A stretch of DNA of 35,716 bases from Phycisphaerales bacterium (lineage in GTDB: Bacteria; Planctomycetota; Phycisphaerae; Phycisphaerales; UBA1924), in the NCBI GenBank assembly GCA_027019265.1, contig JALUWX010000094.1, forward strand, positions 1 through 35,716. Reading direction: 5' to 3'. The notes beneath the pieces were generated by a model. The model was not told where the DNA came from. It worked only from the letters and a program-made list of their open reading frames with translations, and made no database searches. Below, in pieces: positions 1 through 9,239 of this stretch. The position numbers and the translations under genes are program-made. Each line of letters opens with the position of its first letter. The first letter of the stretch is position 1.

Positions 1-1128
1 CCCCTCCTCACCCGCTCCGCCGCCCTCGGCGCGATCTCCCTGAGTCTCACCGCCCTCGGCGCGTGCTCCTCCACAACCTCCACCACCCGCGCCCCCGAAA
101 CCAGCGCCGACATCCCCGAATGGACCATCGACCACAGCGCATGGAAGTCCCTCGGGTACCAGTGGGAATGGACGGGCTACCCCGTGATGGGAGACCGCGC
201 GTACCTCACCGACATGATCGCCTACAACGACACGATCGTGACCCTCGCGTCCGACACGTCCGTCTCCACACTCGAACCCTCCACCGGGAAGATCCGCTGG
301 TCCAAAGCCCTCGATCGGCCCACCACCCAGCTCTTCGCCCCGGCCCGGGTCGGGAACACGCTCTTCCTCCCGAGCGACACCGATCTCTACGAGCTCGACC
401 TCACCACCGGGAACACCCTCGACCGTGACGCCGTCGGCGCCATCATCAACACCTCCCCCCTCATCATGGGCAACCTCGCCTTCATGGGGACGACACGCAA
501 CGAACTCATCGCGTTCCAGTTCGACAACGACTTCAAATCCTGGGGCTACGACTTCGGGGGCGCGATCCAGTCCCCCCCCGTCCGTGTTGACGACGACACC
601 CTCGCGATGATCTCCGCCGCCGGGGACCTCCGCCTCCTCAACGCCGTCACCGGATCCACCGAGCTCTCCACCAGAGTCGCCGGCGGCGCCGTCACCGACC
701 TCCTCGTCGATCCCGACACCATCTACATCCCCTCCTCCGACCAATCCATCTACGCCTTCGCCCTCGCCGACGGCGTCCGCTACTGGCGCAAACGCACCAG
801 CGCCCCCATCACCGTCCAACCCGTTCTCGACGACGGCGTGATGTACGCATCCACCGCCGACGACGGGCTCGTCGCCATCGACACCATCTCCGGCGACACC
901 CTCTGGAACAACAACGACATCGGGGGGTGGGTCGTCTCCATCGTGGACGACGACGAGCTCATCGTCTGGACCGGCCGGGAACTCCTCGCCGTCGATAAAG
1001 ACACCGGAGAACTCATCGTCGGCGCCCGTCTCGACAACGTCGCCGGAGTCCGCACCGACACCCTCCACGACTCCGACCTGTACGTCATCACCGCCAACGG
1101 ATCCATCGCGAAGTTCTCTCGCCGCTGA
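1..1128 (+). CDS. PQQ-like beta-propeller lipoprotein (5' end outside window)
   Basis: The reading frame is open from base 1, so the start codon lies to the left of the window; 375 residues are visible. The first residues form the hydrophobic end of a signal peptide closing in a lipobox, L-G-A-C around residue 22, followed by a Ser/Thr-rich linker. This predicts a lipid-anchored periplasmic protein. The rest is a series of short repeats with the pattern 'G-x-x-W ... D-x-x-L-Y-x-x-x-x-D-x-x-L-x-A-x-D', for example D-G-L-V-A-I-D and G-D-T-L-W near the C-terminus, typical of PQQ/BamB-like propeller blades. Such folds are scaffolds or, with a cofactor, dehydrogenases; no catalytic residues can be assigned. 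It could be BamB-like, but gene context does not support an outer-membrane assembly role. purH follows 56 nt downstream on the same strand. Confidence 0.8.
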   Translation, partial: PLLTRSAALGAISLSLTALGACSSTTSTTRAPETSADIPEWTIDHSAWKSLGYQWEWTGYPVMGDRAYLTDMIAYNDTIVTLASDTSVSTLEPSTGKIRWSKALDRPTTQLFAPARVGNTLFLPSDTDLYELDLTTGNTLDRDAVGAIINTSPLIMGNLAFMGTTRNELIAFQFDNDFKSWGYDFGGAIQSPPVRVDDDTLAMISAAGDLRLLNAVTGSTELSTRVAGGAVTDLLVDPDTIYIPSSDQSIYAFALADGVRYWRKRTSAPITVQPVLDDGVMYASTADDGLVAIDTISGDTLWNNNDIGGWVVSIVDDDELIVWTGRELLAVDKDTGELIVGARLDNVAGVRTDTLHDSDLYVITANGSIAKFSRR

Positions 1129-1184
1129 TCCGTGCCGTCCATCCCGAACCCACCGCACACAACCCTGAACCAGGGACGAGCGCC

Positions 1185-2795
<1,611 letters not shown>

Positions 2796-2878
2796 TCCCA
2801 AACCCCGCCCATAATCCCGACCCGGACGCGCCGATCCGGATTCTTCGCGAACCCTTGACAGTCACAAGGTGGAGTTTC

Positions 2879-2907
2879 TTGCTGGAATCACCGAATTCTG
2901 GTATAAG
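2879..2907 (+). promoter_or_regulatory. Predicted sigma70-type promoter of the HNH gene
   Basis: TTGCTG (2879-2884), a 17-nt spacer, then TATAAG (2902-2907) preceded by TG-G, an extended -10 (TGnTATAAG). The predicted start point near 2913-2915 lies only about six bases before the ATG at 2920, so the transcript would be almost leaderless. An imperfect operator-like inverted repeat, CCTTG-N7-CAAGG, lies just upstream at 2853-2869. Confidence 0.55.
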
Positions 2908-2919
2908 AGCACCAACGCG

Positions 2920-3672
2920 ATGTCACGGACACCCAAGCACAGATCGAGCAAACGCAAGATGCGCCCAGCGCCGAGCGACGATCAACCCGCCCATCCCAAG
3001 GGCCCCGGTGTCCTCGACCACACCGGAGCCCCCCACGCGCCCCCCGGCGCAAGCATCGCCGCCCTCGACTCCAAGGTCCTCGTCCTCAACAAGCTCTACA
3101 TGGCCGTCCGTGTCGTCTCCGCACGACGCGCCTTCGTCCTCCTCGCGCGCGAGATCGCCGAAGTCATCCACGCCGACGACGGCTCCTACGCCAACTACGA
3201 CTTCGAAACCTGGGCCCAGCTCTCCGAGATGCGCGAAACCTTCGACGACCACGCACACGACTGGGTCCGCGCCGTCTCCTTCGACATCGCCGTCCCCAAA
3301 ATCATCCGACTCGTCGGGTACGACAAACTCCCCGCGCAGAACGTCAAACTCAACCGAAGAAACCTCTTCGCGCGCGACCACAACCGCTGCCAATACTGCG
3401 GCCACCACTTCCCAACCTCCGAACTCTCCATCGACCACGTCGTCCCAAGAACACAGGGCGGCCCGGACACCTGGACCAACCTCGTCTGCGCCTGTGTGAA
3501 GTGCAACTCCCGAAAGGGAGGCCGCACCCCCACCCAGGCGCACATGAAGCTCATCAAAAAACCCACCCAACCCAAGCGCAACCCCCTCATCTCCGTGCGC
3601 CTCAACAACGACAAATACGCTTCGTGGAAAGCCTTCCTCGACGAAGCATACTGGACCGTCGAGCTCCGCTAA
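2920..3672 (+). CDS. HNH endonuclease family protein
   Basis: A 250-residue protein with a C-terminal HNH nuclease domain. C-Q-Y-C-G-H-H, then I-D-H-V-V-P-R (the catalytic D-H), G-G, N-L-V and C-V-K-C-N-x-R-K-G make the usual beta-beta-alpha-metal fold with two Cx2C zinc knuckles. The N-terminal ~110 residues resemble the region found in stand-alone HNH proteins of this type and start with a basic stretch. The family cuts DNA, but the biological role of these chromosomal copies is not settled; no restriction, phage or toxin partner sits nearby. The frame stays open upstream to an ATG at 2869, but that lies before the predicted promoter, so the ATG at 2920 is preferred even though it has no Shine-Dalgarno sequence. 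It converges on the asparaginase gene, 13 nt apart. Confidence 0.85.
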   Translation: MSRTPKHRSSKRKMRPAPSDDQPAHPKGPGVLDHTGAPHAPPGASIAALDSKVLVLNKLYMAVRVVSARRAFVLLAREIAEVIHADDGSYANYDFETWAQLSEMRETFDDHAHDWVRAVSFDIAVPKIIRLVGYDKLPAQNVKLNRRNLFARDHNRCQYCGHHFPTSELSIDHVVPRTQGGPDTWTNLVCACVKCNSRKGGRTPTQAHMKLIKKPTQPKRNPLISVRLNNDKYASWKAFLDEAYWTVELR

Positions 3673-3685
3673 ACCCGAGATTCAA

Positions 3686-4786
3686 TCAATCGAAGTACGC
3701 CGCGCACGGGATCGATCTGGTCCCCTGCGCATCCGCAACCGTGTACGAACGGCTCGGGAGCATACACGCAGACCCGTGCGCCCCGTCCTTCCGGAGCGCG
3801 TACAGCACCACGTTGAAGTTCACCCTTCCGCGCTCGTCACGATGACGTTTCTGCAAGACCGATTTCTTCGCGATCCGCCCGAGCACCTCCAGACACGCTT
3901 GGGTGGGCTCCACCCCGCGCTCCATCGCGCGCACAATCTCATACGCGCCGCACGACTGGATCACCGCTTCACCCCGACCCGTCGCGCCCCCCGACCCCAC
4001 CTCGTTGTCCACGAACATCCCCGCACCGATGATCGGAGAGTCCCCGACCCTTCCCGGGATCTTGTAGCTCAACCCGCTCGTCGTCGTGCACGCGCTCACA
4101 TCCCCATTCTCGTTGACGGCCGCGCAATGAATCGTCCCGTACGTGAACGGATCCACAAGCTTCGGGTCCGCGCGTCCGACCTTCGTCCCCTCCCGATCCC
4201 AGTCGCGCTGATCCTCGTCAAGCCAATCGTCCGTGCTCGAGTGGTTCTGCTTCCAGCGCAGCCACGCCTCCCGCGCCTTCTCCGTCAGCATGTTCTGGAT
4301 CGGGAATCCGTGCGCAATCGCGAACTCCCGCGCCCCCGCGCCCACGATCATCACATGGTCCGTCGTCTGGAGCACCTTGAGCGCCACCCCCGCCGCATGC
4401 ACGACATCCTCGAGCGCCGCGACCGACCCCGCCTTGTGCGTCGGCCCGTGCATCACGCTCGCGTCGAGCTGCACCACCCCACGCTCGTTCGGGAGCCCCC
4501 CGTACCCCACGCTCATGTCGTCCGGATCCGCTTCCACGATCCCCACCCCCTCGACCACGCTCAGCGCCGTGTCCACCCCGTCGAGCATCAACGCCCGAGC
4601 CCTCGTCACCGCACGAGCCCCGTTCCCCGATGAGATCGACACCGCCCCGCCCGGAGCCCTTGACATCGATGCTCCAACGCTCCCCGTCACCGTCCCCACA
4701 GAAACCGCTCCGAGCGCGGCTGCCCCCGTCCCCTTGAGAAATGCGCGCCTCGAACCGTCCAATCCCGTCGTATGTGATTCAGTCAT
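3686..4786 (-). CDS. Tat-exported N4-(beta-N-acetylglucosaminyl)-L-asparaginase (Ntn hydrolase)
   Basis: A 366-residue member of the glycosylasparaginase / isoaspartyl peptidase family, which hydrolyses the GlcNAc-Asn bond or related beta-aspartyl bonds after autocatalytic cleavage into alpha and beta chains. The N-terminus has a perfect twin-arginine signal, S-R-R-A-F-L-K, followed by a hydrophobic Ala/Gly/Val segment, so it should be exported folded. The family hallmark G-R-V-G-D-S-P-I-x-G-A-G-x-F-x-D is present, and the nucleophile is the Thr in Y-G-T-I-H at about residue 218, the expected cleavage site. V-M-H-G-P-T-H-K-A-G-S-V-A-A-L matches the conserved alpha-chain motif. A role in degrading extracellular or periplasmic glycopeptides is inferred. 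The 38-nt gap to the dehydratase gene upstream on the same strand allows cotranscription. Confidence 0.93.
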   Translation of the reverse strand: MTESHTTGLDGSRRAFLKGTGAAALGAVSVGTVTGSVGASMSRAPGGAVSISSGNGARAVTRARALMLDGVDTALSVVEGVGIVEADPDDMSVGYGGLPNERGVVQLDASVMHGPTHKAGSVAALEDVVHAAGVALKVLQTTDHVMIVGAGAREFAIAHGFPIQNMLTEKAREAWLRWKQNHSSTDDWLDEDQRDWDREGTKVGRADPKLVDPFTYGTIHCAAVNENGDVSACTTTSGLSYKIPGRVGDSPIIGAGMFVDNEVGSGGATGRGEAVIQSCGAYEIVRAMERGVEPTQACLEVLGRIAKKSVLQKRHRDERGRVNFNVVLYALRKDGAHGSACMLPSRSYTVADAQGTRSIPCAAYFD

Positions 4787-4824
4787 AAGCCCACGATACC
4801 CGATCGGAGCGCTCCCCTCCGACC

Positions 4825-5130
4825 TCAGCCCCCAACCCCGGCCAGCGCCTCCGCCTTCGCCGCGAGCTCGAAGTCCTTGTGCGTGATCCCCCCCGCATCA
4901 TGGGTCGAAACCGTCAACGTCACCTTGTTGTACCGGATCAGGATGTCCGGATGGTGCTGGACCTCTTCCGAATACGCCGCGATCTTGTTCACGAACGAGA
5001 TCGACTGATCGAAATCCTCGAACTGGAACGTCCGCTGGATCTGCCCGTTAATCTCCGCCCACTCCGGGACCTTCTCGAGTTCCGTCTCGATCTGATCCTC
5101 GCTCAGCTTGCCAAGCGCCTGTTCCGCCAT
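4825..5130 (-). CDS. phhB: Pterin-4a-carbinolamine dehydratase
   Basis: A 101-residue protein that dehydrates 4a-hydroxytetrahydrobiopterin, recycling the pterin cofactor of aromatic amino-acid hydroxylases; in organisms without such hydroxylases the family may serve other pterin chemistry. The active-site signature E-V-Q-H-H-P-D followed by Y-N-K-V and then H and D residues is intact, and the length is typical. The ATG at 5130 is fixed by a perfect AGGAGG (complement of 5140-5145) 9 nt upstream; an open frame continues further upstream to 5199 but has no support. No phenylalanine hydroxylase gene is in the window, so the partner is unknown. The gene is divergent from gluQ, 71 nt apart. Confidence 0.95.
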   Translation of the reverse strand: MAEQALGKLSEDQIETELEKVPEWAEINGQIQRTFQFEDFDQSISFVNKIAAYSEEVQHHPDILIRYNKVTLTVSTHDAGGITHKDFELAAKAEALAGVGG

Positions 5131-5201
5131 GGGTCGAGACCTCCTGAGAACGCCCGCGCCCCCCGGAACACCCAAGGAAGCAAGTCTCACGGACTCCACC
5201 A

Positions 5202-6173
5202 GTGTACCCTCATCCCGTCGTGCACGAAACCCCCCTCACAAACCCCACCACCCGTCTCGCCCCCTCCCCCACGGGCGCCCTCCACCTCGGAAACGCACGG
5301 ACCTTCCTCATCAACTGGGCCCTCGCGCGCTCCAACAACTGGCGCATCGTCCTCAGAATCGAGGATCTCGACACCCCGCGCGTCAAACCCGGGGTCATCG
5401 ACTCGACCATCGACACCCTCCGCTGGCTCGGGCTCGACTGGGACGATTCCCCCACGATCCAGTCCACGCGCCTCGAACACCACGAACTCGCGATGCGCCA
5501 CCTCGCCTCCCACCAGTGCGTCTACCCCTGCGAGCTCACCCGATCACAGATCGAAAGCGCCGCGAGCGCCCCCCACGATTCCGACCACGAACCCCGCTTC
5601 GACCCATCCCTCCGTCCACCCAGCATCCCCGCTTCATTCAACGACTCCGGGACCAACTGGCGCGTCCTCGTCGATCCCGATCCCATCACCTTCCACGACA
5701 CATTCGCCGGCCCCCAGTCCATCGACCTCGACGCCACCCTCGGGGACTTCGTCGTCTGGACCAAACGCGCCACCCCCTCCTACCAGCTCGCCGTCGTCGT
5801 GGACGACCACGACCAAGGGGTCACCCACATCGTGAGAGGAAACGACCTCCTCCACTCCGCCGCGCGTCAGATCCACCTCCAACGCGCCCTCGGGTACACC
5901 AGCACCCCCACCTACACCCACCTCCCCCTCGTCCGAGGACCCGACGGAAAGCGCCTCGCAAAGCGCCACGGCGACACCCGGATCGACCACTACCGAGCCC
6001 AGGGCACCACCCCCGAGCGCATCATCGGGCTCATCGCCCACTGGTCCGGGCTCACCCCCTCGCGCACCCCCATGTCCATCACCGAGTTCCGCGACGGGTT
6101 CTTGCTCGATACACTTCCACCCGGAGATATCACCTTCACACCCCAAGACGACCATTGGCTCACCACACCATGA
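5202..6173 (+). CDS. gluQ: Glutamyl-Q tRNA(Asp) synthetase-like enzyme
   Basis: A class-I synthetase catalytic core without an anticodon-binding domain (323 residues), the size of GluQ-RS, which attaches glutamate to queuosine at position 34 of tRNA(Asp). R-L-A-P-S-P-T-G-A-L-H-L-G-N is the HIGH region, R-I-E-D-L-D-T-P-R follows, and G-K-R-L-A-K-R is the KMSKS equivalent. The insertion that binds zinc in E. coli GluQ-RS is changed: only the first Cys of the C-x-C pair remains in Y-P-C-E-L-T-R and the later Tyr/Cys ligands are not evident. The start is uncertain: GTG at 5202 is the furthest upstream in frame, GTG at 5220 is an alternative, and neither has a good Shine-Dalgarno sequence. It overlaps the next gene by ATGA. 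queF at 21767-22150 supports a queuosine pathway. Confidence 0.88.
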   Translation: MYPHPVVHETPLTNPTTRLAPSPTGALHLGNARTFLINWALARSNNWRIVLRIEDLDTPRVKPGVIDSTIDTLRWLGLDWDDSPTIQSTRLEHHELAMRHLASHQCVYPCELTRSQIESAASAPHDSDHEPRFDPSLRPPSIPASFNDSGTNWRVLVDPDPITFHDTFAGPQSIDLDATLGDFVVWTKRATPSYQLAVVVDDHDQGVTHIVRGNDLLHSAARQIHLQRALGYTSTPTYTHLPLVRGPDGKRLAKRHGDTRIDHYRAQGTTPERIIGLIAHWSGLTPSRTPMSITEFRDGFLLDTLPPGDITFTPQDDHWLTTP

Positions 6174-6676
6174 CACGACGAACCATCCTCGCCCTCACCC
6201 TCCCGCTCCTCGCGCTCCTCCTCGGTGCATGCGCCGAATCCCCCCAGGTCGTCAACGGCGAAGCCATCGTCACCCTCGACGGCCGGGAGTTCGCGCTCAA
6301 GATCGTCGCCGACGACGAATCCCGCGCAAGAGGGCTCGGAGGGGTCGAACACCTCGCCGAAGACGAAGGCATGATCTTCATCTTCCCCAACGCACGTCTC
6401 CGCTCCTTCGTCATGCGCGACTGTCTCATCGACATCGACATCATCTTCCTCGACGCCACCGGGCGCATCATCGCCATGCACCACATGCCCGTCGAAGAAC
6501 CCAAACGAGACGACGAGACCCAGTACCAGTACGAGCTCCGACTCGCGAAGTACTCCTCCCGCTTCAACTCCAAATACGTCATCGAACTCCAGGGCGGCAT
6601 GCTCGAGAAGCTCAACCTCAAGGAAGGCGACCCCGTCGATCTCGATATCGAAGCCCTCGACGCGCTCGCACGCTGA
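6170..6676 (+). CDS. DUF192 family lipoprotein
   Basis: A 168-residue protein whose first 21 residues are a lipoprotein signal ending in L-L-G-A-C, so it should be anchored to a membrane on the periplasmic side. The rest matches DUF192 (PF02643): E-S-R-A-R-G-L, then D-E-G-M-I-F-I-F-P, R-S-F-V-M-R, D-I-D-I-I-F-L-D and K-Y-V-I-E-L-Q-G-G in order. The biochemical function of DUF192 is not established. Its ATG overlaps the stop of gluQ (ATGA at 6170-6173), so translation is probably coupled. An insertion of about 20 charged residues (E-E-P-K-R-D-D-E) lies between the last two conserved blocks. Confidence 0.9.
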   Translation: MTRRTILALTLPLLALLLGACAESPQVVNGEAIVTLDGREFALKIVADDESRARGLGGVEHLAEDEGMIFIFPNARLRSFVMRDCLIDIDIIFLDATGRIIAMHHMPVEEPKRDDETQYQYELRLAKYSSRFNSKYVIELQGGMLEKLNLKEGDPVDLDIEALDALAR

Positions 6677-6839
6677 GCCCCCCGTTCTCGGACCGATCCA
6701 CGGATTCGGACCTCCCGTGCGCTCTGGGAACCCTCCACCACACCAAACTCGACCCTCCAACGCACCCCACGCTCCCGAATCCACGTGGGGGATCCGATCC
6801 TCCCCGTGACGGCATTGCCGGACTCAGGGAGTGAACCAC

Positions 6840-8159
6840 ATGACCATCCGACTGGCGCTCGACAGCGAGCTCCCCGACGATCTCGCCGCGATCCCAAGCG
6901 TGAACCTCGATCTCGTCGAGCGATACAACGCCGGATTCGCACTCCGCCTCGATCGCGCCCTCGCGCTCCAGGGCATGCGCACCATGCCCGTCCCCATCAC
7001 AAGCGTCACCAACGAGCCACCGAAGGGTGTCCCTTCCAACCTCCCTGTCCTCATCGCGATCGGGAGCGATTCTTCCGAGATCGACATCACCCGTCTCATG
7101 GAGTCCCTCTCCGAATCCCTCTGCCCCGCGCTCGTCCTCATCGACGACCCGAACTCCAGACACGCGCGCTTCCTCCAAGCCGAGGGGATCCTCTGCGAAC
7201 CCCTCACCATCGACCCCACACTCGCCGCGACCATCCTCCGGACCCTCGCCCAGCGTCAACCCGCCATCCAGCGCCTCCGCACCGACCTCCGTGTCGCCGA
7301 GATGACCATCACGGGTGTCCAGACCGAAGTCGCGAAGCTCCACGAAGAGCTCCAATCCGCCGCCTCCATCCAGCGCGAATACCTCCCCCCCGACATGCCC
7401 GAACTCGAGTCCGTCGAACTCGGGATCATCTACCGACCCGCGTCCTACGTCTCGGGAGACATCTACGACATCACCCCCCTCGATGAACACCACACCGCGT
7501 TCTTCCTCGCCGACGCCGTCGGGCACGGCGTCCCCGCCGCACTCATGACCATGATCATCACCCAGGGCCTCCGCAAGTTCGACGGCGACCCCGACGACCC
7601 AACCATCGTCGAACCCCGAGAAGTCCTCGAACGACTCAACGCCGTCATGACGGCCCACAAGTCCTCCTCCTCGACACGCTTCGCCACCGCCGTCTACGCC
7701 GTCCACGACAACCGGACCAACACCTTCACCATCGCCGGCGCGGGACACCCCCCCGCGCTCGTCGTCCGCGCCAGAACCGGCGCCACCGAACTCGTCGAAT
7801 CCCAGGGACCCCTCCTCGGGATCTTCGACGACCTCGAGTTCGAGCAATCCACCATCCAGCTCGATCAGGGCGACGTCCTCATCTTCTACTCCGACGGCTT
7901 CGAAGTCGCCTTCCCCTCCCCCGACGGCTCCATCGAACGCCGCCTCCCCACCGACACCTACATGGACGAGCTCGCGACCGCGGGACGACACGACATCGAC
8001 CTCCAGTCCTCGATGCGCGCCCTCGAAGCGTCACTCGATCATCAGACCGGGTCGCTCCACCAGCCCGACGACATCACCGCGCTCTTCATCTCCCCCACGA
8101 ACCCGACCCCGATCAGCTTCCCCGATCTACTGGACGCTCACGTCCCAGCACCGATCTGA
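6840..8159 (+). CDS. PP2C-type (SpoIIE/RsbU) serine phosphatase with N-terminal receiver-like domain
   Basis: A 439-residue predicted cytoplasmic protein. Residues about 68-140 look like a degenerate receiver fold (L-I-A-I-G-S-D, then L-V-L-I-D-D), without a convincing phospho-acceptor pattern. A helical linker at about 140-185 carries the R-E-Y-L-P-P-D-M-P element seen before SpoIIE domains. The phosphatase domain has its metal-binding aspartates in S-G-D-I-Y-D (D207), A-D-A-V-G-H-G (D225), Y-S-D-G (D352) and Q-P-D-D-I-T (about D411), plus G-A-G-H-P-P. Such enzymes dephosphorylate STAS anti-anti-sigma proteins in partner switching; a STAS gene lies 0.7 kb away on the other strand. The ATG at 6840 is chosen over the GTG at 6831 because AGGGA sits 9 nt before it. 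The 3' end overlaps the convergent TrkA_C gene by 47 nt. Confidence 0.93.
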   Translation: MTIRLALDSELPDDLAAIPSVNLDLVERYNAGFALRLDRALALQGMRTMPVPITSVTNEPPKGVPSNLPVLIAIGSDSSEIDITRLMESLSESLCPALVLIDDPNSRHARFLQAEGILCEPLTIDPTLAATILRTLAQRQPAIQRLRTDLRVAEMTITGVQTEVAKLHEELQSAASIQREYLPPDMPELESVELGIIYRPASYVSGDIYDITPLDEHHTAFFLADAVGHGVPAALMTMIITQGLRKFDGDPDDPTIVEPREVLERLNAVMTAHKSSSSTRFATAVYAVHDNRTNTFTIAGAGHPPALVVRARTGATELVESQGPLLGIFDDLEFEQSTIQLDQGDVLIFYSDGFEVAFPSPDGSIERRLPTDTYMDELATAGRHDIDLQSSMRALEASLDHQTGSLHQPDDITALFISPTNPTPISFPDLLDAHVPAPI

Positions 8160-8841
8160 TCGCGTCCTCGTGCCCGTACACCGTGAGCACGTCCCCGATC
8201 CGGATATCCGTCGTCGGGTGAGGAGTCCCGATCTCCTCCTCGTCATCGCGCGAAATGCTCAGTATGAGCACCCCCTTCGTCCCGAGCATCGCCTGCGCCA
8301 ACGTCTGACCCACGTACCACGCACCCTCCTCCACCTCGACCTGCGCGACCGTGTACCCCTCATGGGACCTGAGCACCGTATCGTAATCCACCGCTTCCAC
8401 CGCGTGCACACGCTCGAGCGTCCACTTGATGATCCACTCGAGCGGACGTTTCACGATCCCCAAACGGAACACCCCCACGATCACCGCCAACCCCGAGACC
8501 GTGATCGCTAAACGCGCCGGGAACGACAACGCATCATCGATATGGAACCACCGATCCAACAGATCGGGCTCCGCGTCCACGAATGTCACGATCAGCGTCC
8601 CCAGCGCCGACGTCAGCCCGATGTTCCCCACCACGATCAAGTGCGAAGCGATCCGTCTCCGGACCGGATGGTTCACGATCTGCTCCGCCTCGTGGGTCGT
8701 GAACCCCACACCGAAAAAGCACGAGATCGCCTGGAACTCCGCCACCCCTCTGCTCAGCCCCGTCATCATCAGCGCCGTCGCGCCCGACTGGACAATGATC
8801 CAGGACACGATGCAGATCATGAACAGCGCGATAATCGCCAA
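8113..8841 (-). CDS. Membrane protein with C-terminal TrkA_C (RCK_C) domain
   Basis: A 242-residue protein with three hydrophobic segments at about residues 1-27, 65-90 and 110-135, followed by a soluble domain at about 160-235 with the TrkA_C pattern: E-V-E-E-G-A-W-Y-V-G-Q-T-L, then G-V-L-I-L-S-I-S-R and I-R-I-G-D-V-L-T-V-Y-G. TrkA_C domains bind small ligands, including cyclic dinucleotides in some families, and gate potassium or other ion transport; the ligand and ion here are unknown. No TrkH-like pore loop is evident. The start is a TTG at 8841, supported by GGAAGGGA ending 7 nt upstream; an ATG at 8820 is the alternative. It lies 21 nt after the STAS gene, so the two form an operon. Confidence 0.85.
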   Translation of the reverse strand: MAIIALFMICIVSWIIVQSGATALMMTGLSRGVAEFQAISCFFGVGFTTHEAEQIVNHPVRRRIASHLIVVGNIGLTSALGTLIVTFVDAEPDLLDRWFHIDDALSFPARLAITVSGLAVIVGVFRLGIVKRPLEWIIKWTLERVHAVEAVDYDTVLRSHEGYTVAQVEVEEGAWYVGQTLAQAMLGTKGVLILSISRDDEEEIGTPHPTTDIRIGDVLTVYGHEDAIRSVLGRERPVDRGS

Positions 8842-8862
8842 AGACGTGTCCCTTCCGAGCCC

Positions 8863-9207
8863 TTACGCCGACGGATCCTCGATCTGCACACTCGCGATCG
8901 CCGTCAACATGTCCGGCGCGAAGCGGAAGAGCTTCTCAAGCCCCGACACCACCATGACACTGAACACATCATCGCTCATCGAACACAGCACCAACTGACG
9001 CTGCTTCGCTTCGAGCACCTTCCGCGCCTTCAGGAGCTGCGCGATGTTCGACGAGTTGATGTAGCTGACCTCGTTGAAATCCAGCACCACATGAGGAGGA
9101 TCGTCGAGCGACTCCACCTTCTCGATCATCCCCGTCAGCTCATCAGAAAGCGCCGGCTCATCCGCCAGATTCGCGATCGCGATCTCGTCCGACCAATCGA
9201 CTGCCAT
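8863..9207 (-). CDS. STAS-domain protein (anti-sigma-factor antagonist-like)
   Basis: A single-domain 114-residue STAS protein. The core strand H-V-V-L-D-F-N-E-V leads into S-Y-I-N-S-S-N-I-A-Q-L-L, the position of the regulatory serine that is phosphorylated by a kinase and dephosphorylated by a PP2C phosphatase in SpoIIAA/RsbV proteins. The start is the ATG at 9207, with GAGG 5 nt before it; a GTG at 9213 is possible. It is the first gene of a two-gene unit with the TrkA_C membrane protein, and the RsbU-like phosphatase is convergent with that unit. No anti-sigma kinase or sigma factor is in the window, so its partner is unknown. gyrA ends upstream of it on the same strand (32-nt gap), so readthrough from gyrA is possible. 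Confidence 0.9.
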   Translation of the reverse strand: MAVDWSDEIAIANLADEPALSDELTGMIEKVESLDDPPHVVLDFNEVSYINSSNIAQLLKARKVLEAKQRQLVLCSMSDDVFSVMVVSGLEKLFRFAPDMLTAIASVQIEDPSA

Positions 9208-9239
9208 GTGCACCTCGCGTCCCAGCGCTCGTGTTCAAC

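Noticed and set aside
2855..2860. Perfect TTGACA upstream of the HNH gene
   Set aside because: No -10 element lies 16-18 nt downstream, and TATAAG is 41 nt away. It was kept only as part of the operator-like inverted repeat.
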